A DNA stretch of 17,249 nucleotides from Methanobacteriota archaeon (lineage in GTDB: Archaea > Halobacteriota > Methanosarcinia > Methanosarcinales > Methanosarcinaceae). The stretch covers positions 1 through 17,249 of the forward strand of contig JAUPKV010000396.1 of the NCBI GenBank assembly GCA_030837265.1, in the 5' to 3' direction. This document shows positions 1-7,423 of the stretch, piece after piece. Positions within the stretch are counted from its first letter, which is position 1. Each line of letters opens with the position of its first letter. The notes under the pieces were generated by a model. The model made no database searches. It worked only from the letters and a program-made list of their open reading frames with translations, and was not told the DNA's origin. A program made the translations under genes and the position numbers.

Positions 1-329
1 TTAAATTTGTCGGCACATCCGAGGGAAGATGGGCGATTTACCGGCAGGGAATGACCACGAACCTGTTGAACCCGAAAATTGCATTATTCTTCCTGGCTTT
101 CCTTCCACAATTTATTGATCCGGTTTCTAACTTTGGGTTCCTGTCATTTCTTTTTTTAGGTTTCGCTTTTTTATTTACTGGCACTATCTGGTGCCTGGTC
201 GTTGCTATATGTGCATCGACGGTTGCAGATACATTAAGAGAAAACGAAAAAATCCAGCTAGGTTTTGAATATTTTACTTCACTTTTATTTATAGGACTGG
301 GCATCAGTATTTTTTGGTCTCACATATAA
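1..329 (+). CDS. LysE/RhtB-family amino-acid exporter, 3' part only
   Basis: The frame is open from the left edge (first whole codon at base 3), so the gene begins outside the window; only the last 108 residues are visible. The stretch T-T-N-L-L-N-P-K followed by ALFFLAFLPQF matches the conserved centre of LysE/RhtB translocators (GF.TNLLNPK...FF..FLPQF). Known family members have about 200 residues, six membrane helices and export amino acids or small metabolites across the cell membrane. Three hydrophobic stretches remain: the ALFF segment, FGFLSFLFLGFAFLFTGTIW through VVAICAS, and FTSLLFIGLGISIFW at the C-terminus. The Met at base 51 lies inside the conserved motif and is not the real start. 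The gene converges on the glycosyltransferase at 430. The family call is firm; the substrate cannot be told. Confidence 0.82.
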   Translation, partial: KFVGTSEGRWAIYRQGMTTNLLNPKIALFFLAFLPQFIDPVSNFGFLSFLFLGFAFLFTGTIWCLVVAICASTVADTLRENEKIQLGFEYFTSLLFIGLGISIFWSHI

Positions 330-405
330 ATTCAAAGAATGGACTTAAAAACTGTTTATTATACAAATATTAATTCAAAACAAAAAAATAGATAAAAACA
401 GATAG

Positions 406-438
406 AATTAGGTTATCTTGCAATTAGGATTATCTTGC
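406..438. repeat. Tandem duplication across a stop codon
   Basis: AATTAGGTTATCTTGC (406-421) is followed directly by AATTAGGATTATCTTGC (422-438), differing by one inserted A. On the minus strand this doubles the final Ala-Arg-stop codons (GCA AGA TAA) of the glycosyltransferase, so a second copy of its end lies just downstream in the untranslated region. It looks like a replication-slippage duplication. Confidence 0.75.
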
Positions 439-1518
439 TAAGGTTTGTTTTCTGTAAACATTTTCAATTTCTTCAGTGATCTGATTCCAATCAAAAATAT
501 TAAGCTTCTCCACTATGAATTCACTGTTATTTTTCAAATTTTCTGCCTGATGTATTAATTTGATTATGCTTTTTTTGTTGTTAGGCTCATCTAACCCAAA
601 ACAATGAATTCCATCTACAAACTCCTCAAGTGCGCTTCCTTTTGCAACTATACAGGGAGTTCCTGAAGCCAAAGCTTCAGCAACTGTTATTCCATAAGCT
701 TCGTGAGTAGAGAGCATTAAAAATATATCCGCGTCTGCATAACAGTCAAGCAGTTCTTCTCTGGAGAGTTCTTTTAACCATTCGATCTTATTCTCAACTT
801 GAAGGTTCTTTGCAATATCATGCAGTTCAGATTCAAAAGGTCCCTTTCCAATGACCTTTAATCTGAACTCCTGAAGTTCAGGCAAGCTTTGAATAATATA
901 CTGTATCCCTTTGTATTCTTCCAGACGACCGACGTAGAGAAGAATTTTTTCGGTGGAGTTTTTTTCCTGGTTCTTGATTTTCTTGAATTCCTTGAGGTTT
1001 ATCCCATTAGGAATTTTTACAATTTTTCCTCCTACTTTAAAATCCGATTCAACAAGTTTCTTCTCATACTCGGATACACAAATTACGTAGTCCGCTCTTG
1101 AAAAAATAATTTTTCCCAAAAATCTGTATGGCTTATGAAGTAAGTTTCGAAAAGGAGTATGTCCGCTTCGGTGATAATGAGGTGTAAAAACCAGCTTTTC
1201 CTGACCTTTACCGAGGGCTGCAAACAAAGCAGGAAGTGCATGGTAACTGTGCATGTGAATTATGTCATATTTGCGGCTTCTTAGATAAAACAGGATTTGG
1301 GGGGCCAGGTAATATGCATTACCCGGTGCAAAAGATGTGAACCTGACGACTTTTACCCCATTTATTGTTTCCTGTTTGTTTAATCTTCCTGTGGGATCAG
1401 TTGTTATAACCTCAACCTTGTGCCCGGCATTAACCAGCCTTTCACTAATCTCTTTGACATGCGTTTCCACCCCTCCGATATCAGGAGAATAGCGAGGACA
1501 AATCTGGGCTATCTTCAA
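430..1518 (-). CDS. Family 4 glycosyltransferase (GT-B fold)
   Basis: A 362-residue retaining GT4 enzyme, expected in the cytoplasm or on the inner membrane face, moving a sugar from a nucleotide donor to a glycan acceptor. The N-terminal Rossmann domain opens with KIAQICPRYSPDIGGVETH; Gly15-Gly16 is the usual acceptor-side loop. The linker has the typical 'P-N-G-I' (170-173). The donor domain starts at ILLYVGRLEEYKG, with Arg198 and Lys203 placed to bind the donor diphosphate. Glu273 and Glu281 form the E-x7-E motif in EAYGITVAEALASGTP. The start is a TTG codon: it gives the canonical N-terminus and follows AGAGGT by six bases. Length is normal for the family. It is divergent from the second GT4 gene at 1596 and two genes from AglB, so a role in assembling the AglB glycan is likely but inferred. 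Sugar specificity is unknown. Confidence 0.88.
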   Translation of the reverse strand: MKIAQICPRYSPDIGGVETHVKEISERLVNAGHKVEVITTDPTGRLNKQETINGVKVVRFTSFAPGNAYYLAPQILFYLRSRKYDIIHMHSYHALPALFAALGKGQEKLVFTPHYHRSGHTPFRNLLHKPYRFLGKIIFSRADYVICVSEYEKKLVESDFKVGGKIVKIPNGINLKEFKKIKNQEKNSTEKILLYVGRLEEYKGIQYIIQSLPELQEFRLKVIGKGPFESELHDIAKNLQVENKIEWLKELSREELLDCYADADIFLMLSTHEAYGITVAEALASGTPCIVAKGSALEEFVDGIHCFGLDEPNNKKSIIKLIHQAENLKNNSEFIVEKLNIFDWNQITEEIENVYRKQTLAR

Positions 1519-1524
1519 TATTTA

Positions 1525-1530
1525 ACCTCT
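1525..1530 (-). promoter_or_regulatory. Ribosome binding site fixing a TTG start
   Basis: On the minus strand AGAGGT lies six bases before the TTG at 1518-1516. No ATG or GTG gives the conserved KIAQICPRY N-terminus, so this site decides the start of the glycosyltransferase. Confidence 0.7.
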
Positions 1531-1562
1531 CACAAACGAGTAATGCACGAGTAATGCATTAG

Positions 1563-1575
1563 CTTAAATATAAAG
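1563..1575 (+). promoter_or_regulatory. TATA box, probable leaderless promoter
   Basis: CTTAAATATAAAG is a good archaeal TATA box centred about 27 bases before the ATG at 1596. Archaeal transcription starts about 25 bases past the box, so the mRNA would begin at or near the start codon. This agrees with the lack of a Shine-Dalgarno sequence before the second GT4 gene. Confidence 0.55.
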
Positions 1576-1595
1576 ATAATGTTATAATGGAATAA

Positions 1596-2750
1596 ATGGT
1601 GTCACATAGTAAAATTTGCATAGTCGGACCTTCAAAACGCTTTTTAAGCGGTATCAGTTATTACACCATCCGTCTGGCAAATGCGATGTCTTCTAAAAAA
1701 GATGTTTCGGTCGTCTGTTTCAGGCAGTTGCTTCCAACCTTTCTTTTTCCTGGAAAATCCCATGTAGGAAAGAATATTTCAAACCTGAACTTTTCACCCG
1801 GGATTCCGGTCTTTGATGGAATGGATTATAACAATCCATTAACATGGATACAGGCCTTCCGCTTTATAATAACACATAAGCCTGATATCATAATTTTACA
1901 GTGGTGGACCTCATCGGTTGCACATATGCAACTCCTGTTGAAAATTTTTGCGAATTTATCGTATAAACCAAAAATTATAGTTGAATTCCATGAAGTGGTG
2001 GACCCGCTTGAGGAATCCATACTCCCTATCCGTGTGTATTCAAAAGTAACTGGAAAAACACTTCGCAAAAACCTCGTTGCATATATCACTCATTCCGAAT
2101 CTGATAAGAGGCTAGTTGCCGAAAGATACTCTATCTCCCCTGACAAGATCCACGTGATCTCCCATGGGCTCTATGACCAGTACGGAAAATTACTTGACTT
2201 AAAAGAAGCAAGAAAAAGCCTTTCGATAAATGACGAATTCGTCATTCTTTCTTTCGGTTTAATTCGAAAATATAAGGGAATTCCTTATTTAATCAGCGCT
2301 TTTGAGCAGCTTCCCGCGAATATTCTCGAGAAAAGCAGACTGCTTATAGTGGGAGAGGTATGGGAAGACCGCAATGAACTGCTTAACCGGATCAAAGATT
2401 CCACACTCCGAGAGCGAATCACGCTTGTAGACGAGTACATTCCTGATGAACGAGTAAGTCTATATTTCAGCGCTGCAGATGTGGTGGTTTTGCCTTATCT
2501 CAGGGCTTCTCAGAGTGGAATAGCTCACATTGCTATGTCTTTTGGAAAACCGGTTGTGGTTTCCGAAGTAGGCGGTTTGAGGGAATCAATGGCTAACTAC
2601 GAAGGAACCTTATTTGTTCCTCCGGGTGATGTCAGTTCTATCTGTGAAGCCATTCCCAAATTTCTTGAAAAAAGAAAACATTACGAAGCTCCTGATCAGA
2701 AATGGGATAAGGTTATAAACAGTTACATTGAATTAATAGAAACGGTGTAA
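1596..2750 (+). CDS. Family 4 glycosyltransferase lacking the usual E-x7-E pair
   Basis: A 384-residue GT-B glycosyltransferase. The N-terminal domain opens with KICIVGPSKRFLSGISYYT (Gly19 in the acceptor loop) and includes EFHEVVDPLEE near 130-140. The C-terminal donor domain begins at VILSFGLIRKYKGI, followed by LLIVGEVWED and AADVVVLPYLRASQSGIAHIAMSFGKPVVVSEVGGLRE (295-330). In the position where GT4 enzymes normally carry two glutamates eight residues apart, this protein has Ala304 and Ile312, with the SQSGIAHIAMSFGKPV pattern instead; that variant is recurrent in GT4 relatives and the protein otherwise looks intact. The start has no Shine-Dalgarno but a TATA box at the leaderless distance. 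It lies 80 bases before aglB on the same strand and divergent from the other GT4. A role in building the N-glycan or another surface polysaccharide is inferred; donor and acceptor are unknown. Confidence 0.85.
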   Translation: MVSHSKICIVGPSKRFLSGISYYTIRLANAMSSKKDVSVVCFRQLLPTFLFPGKSHVGKNISNLNFSPGIPVFDGMDYNNPLTWIQAFRFIITHKPDIIILQWWTSSVAHMQLLLKIFANLSYKPKIIVEFHEVVDPLEESILPIRVYSKVTGKTLRKNLVAYITHSESDKRLVAERYSISPDKIHVISHGLYDQYGKLLDLKEARKSLSINDEFVILSFGLIRKYKGIPYLISAFEQLPANILEKSRLLIVGEVWEDRNELLNRIKDSTLRERITLVDEYIPDERVSLYFSAADVVVLPYLRASQSGIAHIAMSFGKPVVVSEVGGLRESMANYEGTLFVPPGDVSSICEAIPKFLEKRKHYEAPDQKWDKVINSYIELIETV

Positions 2751-2762
2751 TTTCTTTTCCCA

Positions 2763-2779
2763 TAAAATATATATATAAT
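2763..2779 (+). promoter_or_regulatory. Probable TATA box for aglB
   Basis: TAAAATATATATATAAT lies about 55-65 bases before the aglB ATG, giving a predicted leader of about 30 bases. A second weaker candidate, CTTATAAAATG, lies at about 2794-2804. AGGGA at 2821-2825 serves as ribosome binding site, five bases before the ATG. Confidence 0.5.
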
Positions 2780-2830
2780 TAAAAAGTTACCACCTTATAA
2801 AATGTACCTACTTCCTAAAAAGGGATTGTT

Positions 2831-5359
2831 ATGAATTCTCAGGATCGTCCTGTATCAACATTAAAATCCAAACTAAAATCCAGCTTGCCTTATACCTTGG
2901 CAGTTGCGATAATTGGTCTTGCAGCTCTCTGGATTAGAATACTTCCGGCAAAATCAGTATTCTTATCCAATGGGCTTGTGAAGTTTGCAACCAATGATGC
3001 CTGGTATCATATGCGGACTTTAGATGCTCTTCTTGCTAATTACCCGGAGAGAATGTTTTATAATCCAATGACAAATTATCCTTACGGCAGCTATATACAT
3101 TTTGGTCCGTTGTTCGACCAGATGATTGCTATACCTGCCCTAATTTTGGGTCTGGGACATCCTAATTCTGAACTTGTTTACACTGTAGGGGCATACTTTC
3201 CAGCAGTTCTAGGTGCTCTTACTGTTGTTCCGGTTTATTATATAGGAAAATATCTCGGAGGCCACAAAACCGGGATATTGGCTGCAATTTTGATCGCTTT
3301 TGCACCCGGACAATTTTTATCCCGTTCAATGATAGGTTTTACGGACCATCACGTGGCAGAGGTTCTATTCAGTACTTTTTTCATGATGTTTTTCATGCTG
3401 GCTTTGATCACTGCAAGGAAAAATAATCTGACTTTTGAGCATGTATTCAATAGAGAATTTGACATTCTCAAAGAGCCTTTGATATATTCTGTTCTTGCCG
3501 GCATAATGTATTCGGCATACCAGCTTTCATGGCCTGGTGCTGCTATTTTCGCATTCATCGCTCTGACTTATGCTGTAGTTCAGTATATTCTTAACAATTT
3601 ACTTAAAAAGTCAAGCGACTACCTTGGGATTGTAGGAATTACCACATTTTTCATAAGTGCATTACTCATATTACCCTCTGTCCACCCGGAGCTTGGACTT
3701 GCTAATGTTTTTGACTATTCATGGTTTACCGTCATTGTTGCTCTTGGAGTGGTAATCGGTTTTGTAGCCATGAGTTATGTTGAAAAAGCTTTCAAAAAAA
3801 GAAATTTGGATTCTCGTTACTATCCCCTGGCACTATTCGGAATCACTGCTTTCGGATTGATAATATTAAGTATCGTCGCCCCATCACTTTATTCCACGGT
3901 AATTGGCGCTCCGAATATGGTTTTTGGAATTCAGACAGGAGGACCATCCACAATTGCTGAAGCGTCTTCTTTGTTTTATGATGGCGGTTCTTTCACTCTG
4001 TCTAAAGCTTATGGAAACTTTACACCATATATGTTCCTGGCTTCACTCCTTGGAATTCTAATCCTTATTTCAAATATAATATCTCGAAAGATAAGATCTG
4101 AGGAAGTGCTGGTTCTTGTCTGGACTGCTCTAATTCTTTTTGCAAACTACGGTCAAAACCGCTATGCGTATTATTACTCCGTAAACGCTTCAATTATGGC
4201 TGCCTATGTAGGAGGCCTGCTGCTTGAAAAGGTTAAATGGAGCGAGTTAGATGAAAAGTTTAAAGCTAACGTGAAATCTTTTGCAGATATTCCACGTTCC
4301 CTTAAATTCTTCAAAATAGAACAGGTCCTTGCGGTTATTGCTATCTTTTTTGTCCTGATTATTCCGGTATATAAAGCTGCAATGCCGTATACAGGTGGCT
4401 CAAATGATCCTAATAACGAATGGTACGAAGCATGTACATGGCTTGGTTCGCATACACCGGATCCCGGAATGGATTTCAATGGTATATATGATGTTCCGAA
4501 AAATGGAGAAACTTTCAATTATCCGGATACGGCATACGGTGTTATGTCGTGGTGGGACTATGGCCATTATATTGAAGTTATCGGACACCGAATGCCCAAT
4601 GCTAATCCCTTCCAGGCCGGAGTAGGGGGGCGCCGGGGAAGTATTAATGAAACTAACCTGCCCGGAGCAGCATCGTTTTTCACAGCCCAATCGGAAGATG
4701 AAGCAAACAAATTACTTAAAGCTGTAGACCCAAGACCGGACAAGATGGGTGCAAGATATATTATGTCCGACATAAGGATGGCTACGGAGATATTTATGGC
4801 AATGCCGGAATGGACACTTGATACAAGTGGGTATTTCCAGCCTTACTGGACAGGAAGCAGTTATCAGTACCTGCCTTCGAATCGCTATTTCAACTCAATG
4901 GAGGCAAAATTACATATCTTTGACGGAAATGGCTTGAAGCACTATCGTATGGTACATGAGACCTGGGCAGATCAAACTGTTGAAACCGGATATAAACAGG
5001 TCTACAATTTATTCTTCGAAGGCAACATCCCGGAAGTAAACACCGGCTATGTCAAGGTTTTTGAGTATGTTAAAGGTGCAAATATAACCGGGACAGCTTC
5101 CCCCAATGAGAAAGTTAACATTCAGGCTACGATTGTTACCGGGCAGAATAGAACCTTTGAATACTCGCAATCAACAAGCTCGGACTCTCAGGGAAGGTAT
5201 GAATTCACAGTTCCGTATTCAACAGAGGGCCCGATTACAGGAGAAACGCAGTTTGATACTGCACCTTCCGGGACATATAAACTGAGTTACGGAACGACGG
5301 AAAAAGAAGTTAGAGTAAAGGAAGAAGCCGTGCTGAAAGGAGAAGAAATTAAAGTCTGA
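2831..5359 (+). CDS. aglB: Oligosaccharyltransferase AglB (STT3 family)
   Basis: An 842-residue membrane enzyme that transfers a glycan from a dolichol-type lipid carrier to Asn in Asn-X-Ser/Thr of exported proteins, acting on the outer face of the membrane. Key motifs are visible: Asp56 in the first outer loop (ATNDAWYHMR), the second acidic/His cluster Asp172-His-His with Glu177 (GFTDHHVAE), the TIxE motif T374-I-A-E377 in the long outer loop, and the sequon-binding WWDYG at 574-578. About thirteen hydrophobic helices run to about residue 516; the rest is a soluble outer domain. Asp647-xx-Met650-xxx-Ile654 lies where the DK/MI-type motif is expected. The last hundred residues (about 740-842) look like a beta-sandwich add-on (carboxypeptidase-regulatory-like). 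A hairpin and T-tracts follow the gene. Two glycosyltransferases precede it. The identification is firm. Confidence 0.95.
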   Translation: MNSQDRPVSTLKSKLKSSLPYTLAVAIIGLAALWIRILPAKSVFLSNGLVKFATNDAWYHMRTLDALLANYPERMFYNPMTNYPYGSYIHFGPLFDQMIAIPALILGLGHPNSELVYTVGAYFPAVLGALTVVPVYYIGKYLGGHKTGILAAILIAFAPGQFLSRSMIGFTDHHVAEVLFSTFFMMFFMLALITARKNNLTFEHVFNREFDILKEPLIYSVLAGIMYSAYQLSWPGAAIFAFIALTYAVVQYILNNLLKKSSDYLGIVGITTFFISALLILPSVHPELGLANVFDYSWFTVIVALGVVIGFVAMSYVEKAFKKRNLDSRYYPLALFGITAFGLIILSIVAPSLYSTVIGAPNMVFGIQTGGPSTIAEASSLFYDGGSFTLSKAYGNFTPYMFLASLLGILILISNIISRKIRSEEVLVLVWTALILFANYGQNRYAYYYSVNASIMAAYVGGLLLEKVKWSELDEKFKANVKSFADIPRSLKFFKIEQVLAVIAIFFVLIIPVYKAAMPYTGGSNDPNNEWYEACTWLGSHTPDPGMDFNGIYDVPKNGETFNYPDTAYGVMSWWDYGHYIEVIGHRMPNANPFQAGVGGRRGSINETNLPGAASFFTAQSEDEANKLLKAVDPRPDKMGARYIMSDIRMATEIFMAMPEWTLDTSGYFQPYWTGSSYQYLPSNRYFNSMEAKLHIFDGNGLKHYRMVHETWADQTVETGYKQVYNLFFEGNIPEVNTGYVKVFEYVKGANITGTASPNEKVNIQATIVTGQNRTFEYSQSTSSDSQGRYEFTVPYSTEGPITGETQFDTAPSGTYKLSYGTTEKEVRVKEEAVLKGEEIKV

Positions 5360-5380
5360 CGTCAATATGAAGTAATGCAT

Positions 5381-5433
5381 GGAGTGTGCGGTATGCACTC
5401 TCCTAAATATTTTTACTTGCTGAAATATTTTTA
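5381..5433 (+). terminator. Terminator hairpin with two T-tracts after aglB
   Basis: GGAGTGTGC (5381-5389) pairs with GCACTCTCC (5395-5403), eight of nine pairs, around a five-base loop. Two copies of AAATATTTTTA follow (5405-5415 and 5423-5433). Archaeal termination needs mainly the T-tracts; the hairpin may help or stabilise the 3' end. Confidence 0.6.
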
Positions 5434-5495
5434 TCCTTTCCTTTATTCCGTTTTTTAGATAAACTACAAAAAATTTACTTTTCAGGTGAAGTGTG

Positions 5496-5996
5496 ATGGA
5501 AAATCCTATTATCGGGCGCGTCTGGAAATTCGGAGACGATATTGACACTGATGTAATTATACCCGGGAAATATTTGCGTACCAAAGACATGCAGGTATTT
5601 GCGGCTCATGCAATGGAAGGCGTTGATCCGGAATTTTCAAAAAAGGTTAAGCCTGGGGATGTTATTGTTGCAGGCACTAATTTTGGCTGTGGCTCTTCAA
5701 GGGAACAGGCTCCTCTCGCTTTAAAATACGCAGGAGTAGGCTGTGTAGTAGCAAAGTCTTTTGCCAGGATCTTTTTCCGAAACGCGATAAATGTCGGCCT
5801 GCCTCTTTTGGAAGCTGATGTCGATTGCCAGGGGGGAGATGAAGTAAGAATTGATCTTCTCAAAGGGGAAATTACAGTTACGGATAAAGAAATATTCAAA
5901 GGAAACAAACTGCCGGATTTCCTGCTTGATATACTTACCGATGGCGGACTTGTAGCCCACAGGAAAAAAATCCAATCCGAACAAGAAAAAACCTAA
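5496..5996 (+). CDS. Homoaconitase / 3-isopropylmalate dehydratase small subunit
   Basis: A 166-residue swivel-domain subunit of the aconitase superfamily; with an iron-sulfur large subunit (not in this window) it isomerises isopropylmalate (leucine synthesis) or homocitrate-type acids (2-oxosuberate for coenzyme B). The [17 protein letters not shown] start, [18 protein letters not shown] and [15 protein letters not shown] are hallmarks. The substrate-specificity loop reads Tyr26-Leu-Arg-Thr29: in characterised methanogen enzymes YLRT marks the broad homoaconitase and YLVY the leucine-only enzyme, so a coenzyme B role is favoured. I chose the ATG at 5496, six bases behind AGGTGA; an in-frame GTG three bases earlier sits too close to that site. 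The gene of unknown function at 6016 follows after 19 bases and may be co-transcribed. The leuD versus hacB naming remains open. Confidence 0.88.
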   Translation: MENPIIGRVWKFGDDIDTDVIIPGKYLRTKDMQVFAAHAMEGVDPEFSKKVKPGDVIVAGTNFGCGSSREQAPLALKYAGVGCVVAKSFARIFFRNAINVGLPLLEADVDCQGGDEVRIDLLKGEITVTDKEIFKGNKLPDFLLDILTDGGLVAHRKKIQSEQEKT

Positions 5997-6015
5997 AACT
6001 ATAAAAACGATACCT

Positions 6016-6873
6016 ATGATTTTCCCGGAAGAATATAAGCATGTGGGGGTAACAAAGGCTCTCACTTCATGTGCTGAAGAGCCGATTTATTTCCTGACCG
6101 ATTATCTGATTATTGAAAACGAAAATCTCAAAACAGGCAGTGTAGAGTATAGGATTTGTTATGTAAAGAAAAGCGGAGGGGATCTGCTTAGAAAGGTTGA
6201 AGCACTCGAAATGATAGCTTCGGGGGAAGAGATAATCAAATACGGTAAGGAACTCAATATAAAAGATCGCACACTTCTTATCGAGACTGCTGCAAAACTT
6301 TGTACTGGCAAGGTAAATACTGTGATATTTACAGGTATCGACAAACATAAAACATTTGTTCACTACCCTGACCTCTCAAGCATCCTTGAAATAGAGATAC
6401 TTGATATTGCTCCCCCTGAGCCATCCTGGCTCTCACTTGTTGTAAGAAGACTCGAAGCCAGTGGAATTTTTGGCGACCTGCAAATCCGGTTTTCAGAAAA
6501 AATAATTGACCTCCGACAATTTGAAGGAAAAAATACTGTTTTTCCCTGCAGTGCTGCCGGACTTCAAGGAAAATGCCTTGATTCGGATATATTAACTGAA
6601 AACGGACACCTGCTTGTTGGCTGCGAGATTTCGAAGACCCTTTTCGAGATTCGTTTTCCGCACTTAAAATACTCCTTTATAAATATATGTCCTTTCAAAT
6701 CAGATATAGTGGTTCCTTCAAAACCGTTTATCACACGTTGCTGCAGATCTGAAAAATCAGGGTTAGTTAATATTTCCGGCTTTGAAGGGATTGTTGTCCA
6801 CTGGGGGGCATCAGAATACCAGGTTGCTGAAGCCATAAGGAACCTTGTAAAGAGTCTCAGGAAAAACTTCTAA
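6016..6873 (+). CDS. Conserved-looking cysteine-rich protein of unknown function
   Basis: I do not recognise a characterised family. The 285-residue product has no signal peptide or membrane helix and looks cytoplasmic. Nine cysteines are seen: Cys19, 48, 96, then a dense C-terminal set at Cys178, 187, 203, 225, 242 and 243. The last six lie in contexts such as FPCSAAGLQGKC, LVGCEIS, FINICPF and ITRCCRSE, and could bind a metal or iron-sulfur cluster, or act as thiols; this is inference. A helical N-terminal half (LLRKVEALEMIASGEEIIKYGKEL, then TLLIETAAKL) is followed by a mainly beta region. The gene starts 19 bases after the homoaconitase-type small subunit and lacks a clear Shine-Dalgarno of its own, suggesting co-transcription. 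That linkage hints at a role with the iron-sulfur dehydratase or in coenzyme B/amino-acid synthesis, but nothing in the protein proves it. Confidence 0.8.
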   Translation: MIFPEEYKHVGVTKALTSCAEEPIYFLTDYLIIENENLKTGSVEYRICYVKKSGGDLLRKVEALEMIASGEEIIKYGKELNIKDRTLLIETAAKLCTGKVNTVIFTGIDKHKTFVHYPDLSSILEIEILDIAPPEPSWLSLVVRRLEASGIFGDLQIRFSEKIIDLRQFEGKNTVFPCSAAGLQGKCLDSDILTENGHLLVGCEISKTLFEIRFPHLKYSFINICPFKSDIVVPSKPFITRCCRSEKSGLVNISGFEGIVVHWGASEYQVAEAIRNLVKSLRKNF

Positions 6874-6967
6874 TCTCAAAAAGAAAGTGACGTTAAGCAT
6901 TTTTCTTTATTTTAAATGTCTAATCTTCTGGCATTAACTGCATAGATATTGTTATAATTATTTGTAG

Positions 6968-7000
6968 TAAGTAACGGTTATTCTTTAAGTTTTATATAAT
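6968..7000 (+). promoter_or_regulatory. Promoter-like module, copy 1
   Basis: TAAGTAAC, a five-base spacer, TTCTTTAAG, one base, then TTTATATAAT. The last part is a strong archaeal TATA box; predicted transcription start is near 7020. The same arrangement with an equal-length but unrelated spacer recurs at 7181. Confidence 0.55.
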
Positions 7001-7074
7001 TTTTGTATATATCTATAATTAACGCGTGTGAATTAAATATAAGCGAACTCCCGATATCCAAGACCTGGATCAGG

Positions 7075-7179
7075 AACTTATACTATCTCAACATGCAACT
7101 TATACTATCTCAACATGCAACTTATACTATCTCAACATGCAACTTATACTATCTCAACATGTAACTTATACTACCTCAA
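7075..7179. repeat. 22-base tandem repeat array, four full copies plus a partial
   Basis: Units start at 7075, 7097, 7119 and 7141; each begins AACTTATACTATCTC and ends ACATG followed by C (T in the fourth). Units one to three are identical. A fifth, truncated and changed copy (AACTTATACTACCTCAA) runs 7163-7179 and leads straight into the second promoter module. The 22-base period is about two turns of DNA, which would put each unit on the same helix face. There are no spacers, so it is not a CRISPR array. Confidence 0.9.
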
Positions 7180-7180
7180 A

Positions 7181-7211
7181 TAAGTAACATAATTTCTTTA
7201 AGCTTTATACG
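7181..7211 (+). promoter_or_regulatory. Promoter-like module, copy 2
   Basis: TAAGTAAC, a five-base spacer, TTCTTTAAG, one base, then TTTATA: 23 of 29 positions match copy 1, all mismatches falling in the two spacers. The TATA box would start transcription near 7235, leaving a leader of about 190 bases before 7424. Confidence 0.5.
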
Positions 7212-7423
7212 TTAATGAGATATTTATTATCTAATCTCAAAAAGGATAAGAAGAGTCAGAACCCCCAAAATTTAACTTTTAATTTATCCCCCCTTGTAAG
7301 AGAGATATTCTCTAATAAATAGAGCCTTCAAGAGAGTAGAAGTTACTCCAGACTGATCTCCAATAAAATAACATATGAGGTGGATTATTACGAATCTGGC
7401 TGATTTTTGAAGGAGTGTCTAAA

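Larger units (their letters stand above)
6874..7423 (+). other. 550-base intergenic region with repeats and tandem promoters
   Basis: No convincing gene is seen on either strand. It holds two copies of a promoter-like module (6968-6996 and 7181-7209), a 22-base tandem array between them (7075-7179), and a downstream stretch with short inverted repeats (for example AGAGA/TCTCT around 7300-7315). If the first promoter is used, the array would lie in a leader of about 400 bases before the ATG at 7424. Confidence 0.7.

Noticed and set aside
4204..4773. Several open frames of 70-100 codons inside aglB
   Set aside because: They overlap a clearly coding aglB region that includes WWDYG, lack ribosome binding sites and show no family features.
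5493..5495. GTG start for the dehydratase small subunit
   Set aside because: It lies only three bases after the AGGTGA site; the ATG at 5496 has better spacing and gives the usual N-terminus.
5219..5590. 123-codon minus-strand frame across the aglB/dehydratase gap
   Set aside because: It overlaps the ends of two real genes and the terminator; composition and translation look like a shadow frame.
7075..7179. CRISPR array
   Set aside because: The 22-base units abut directly, with no unique spacers between them, and no cas gene is seen.
7415..7417. GTG start for the 129-residue protein
   Set aside because: The codon overlaps the AGGAG ribosome binding site that serves the ATG at 7424.
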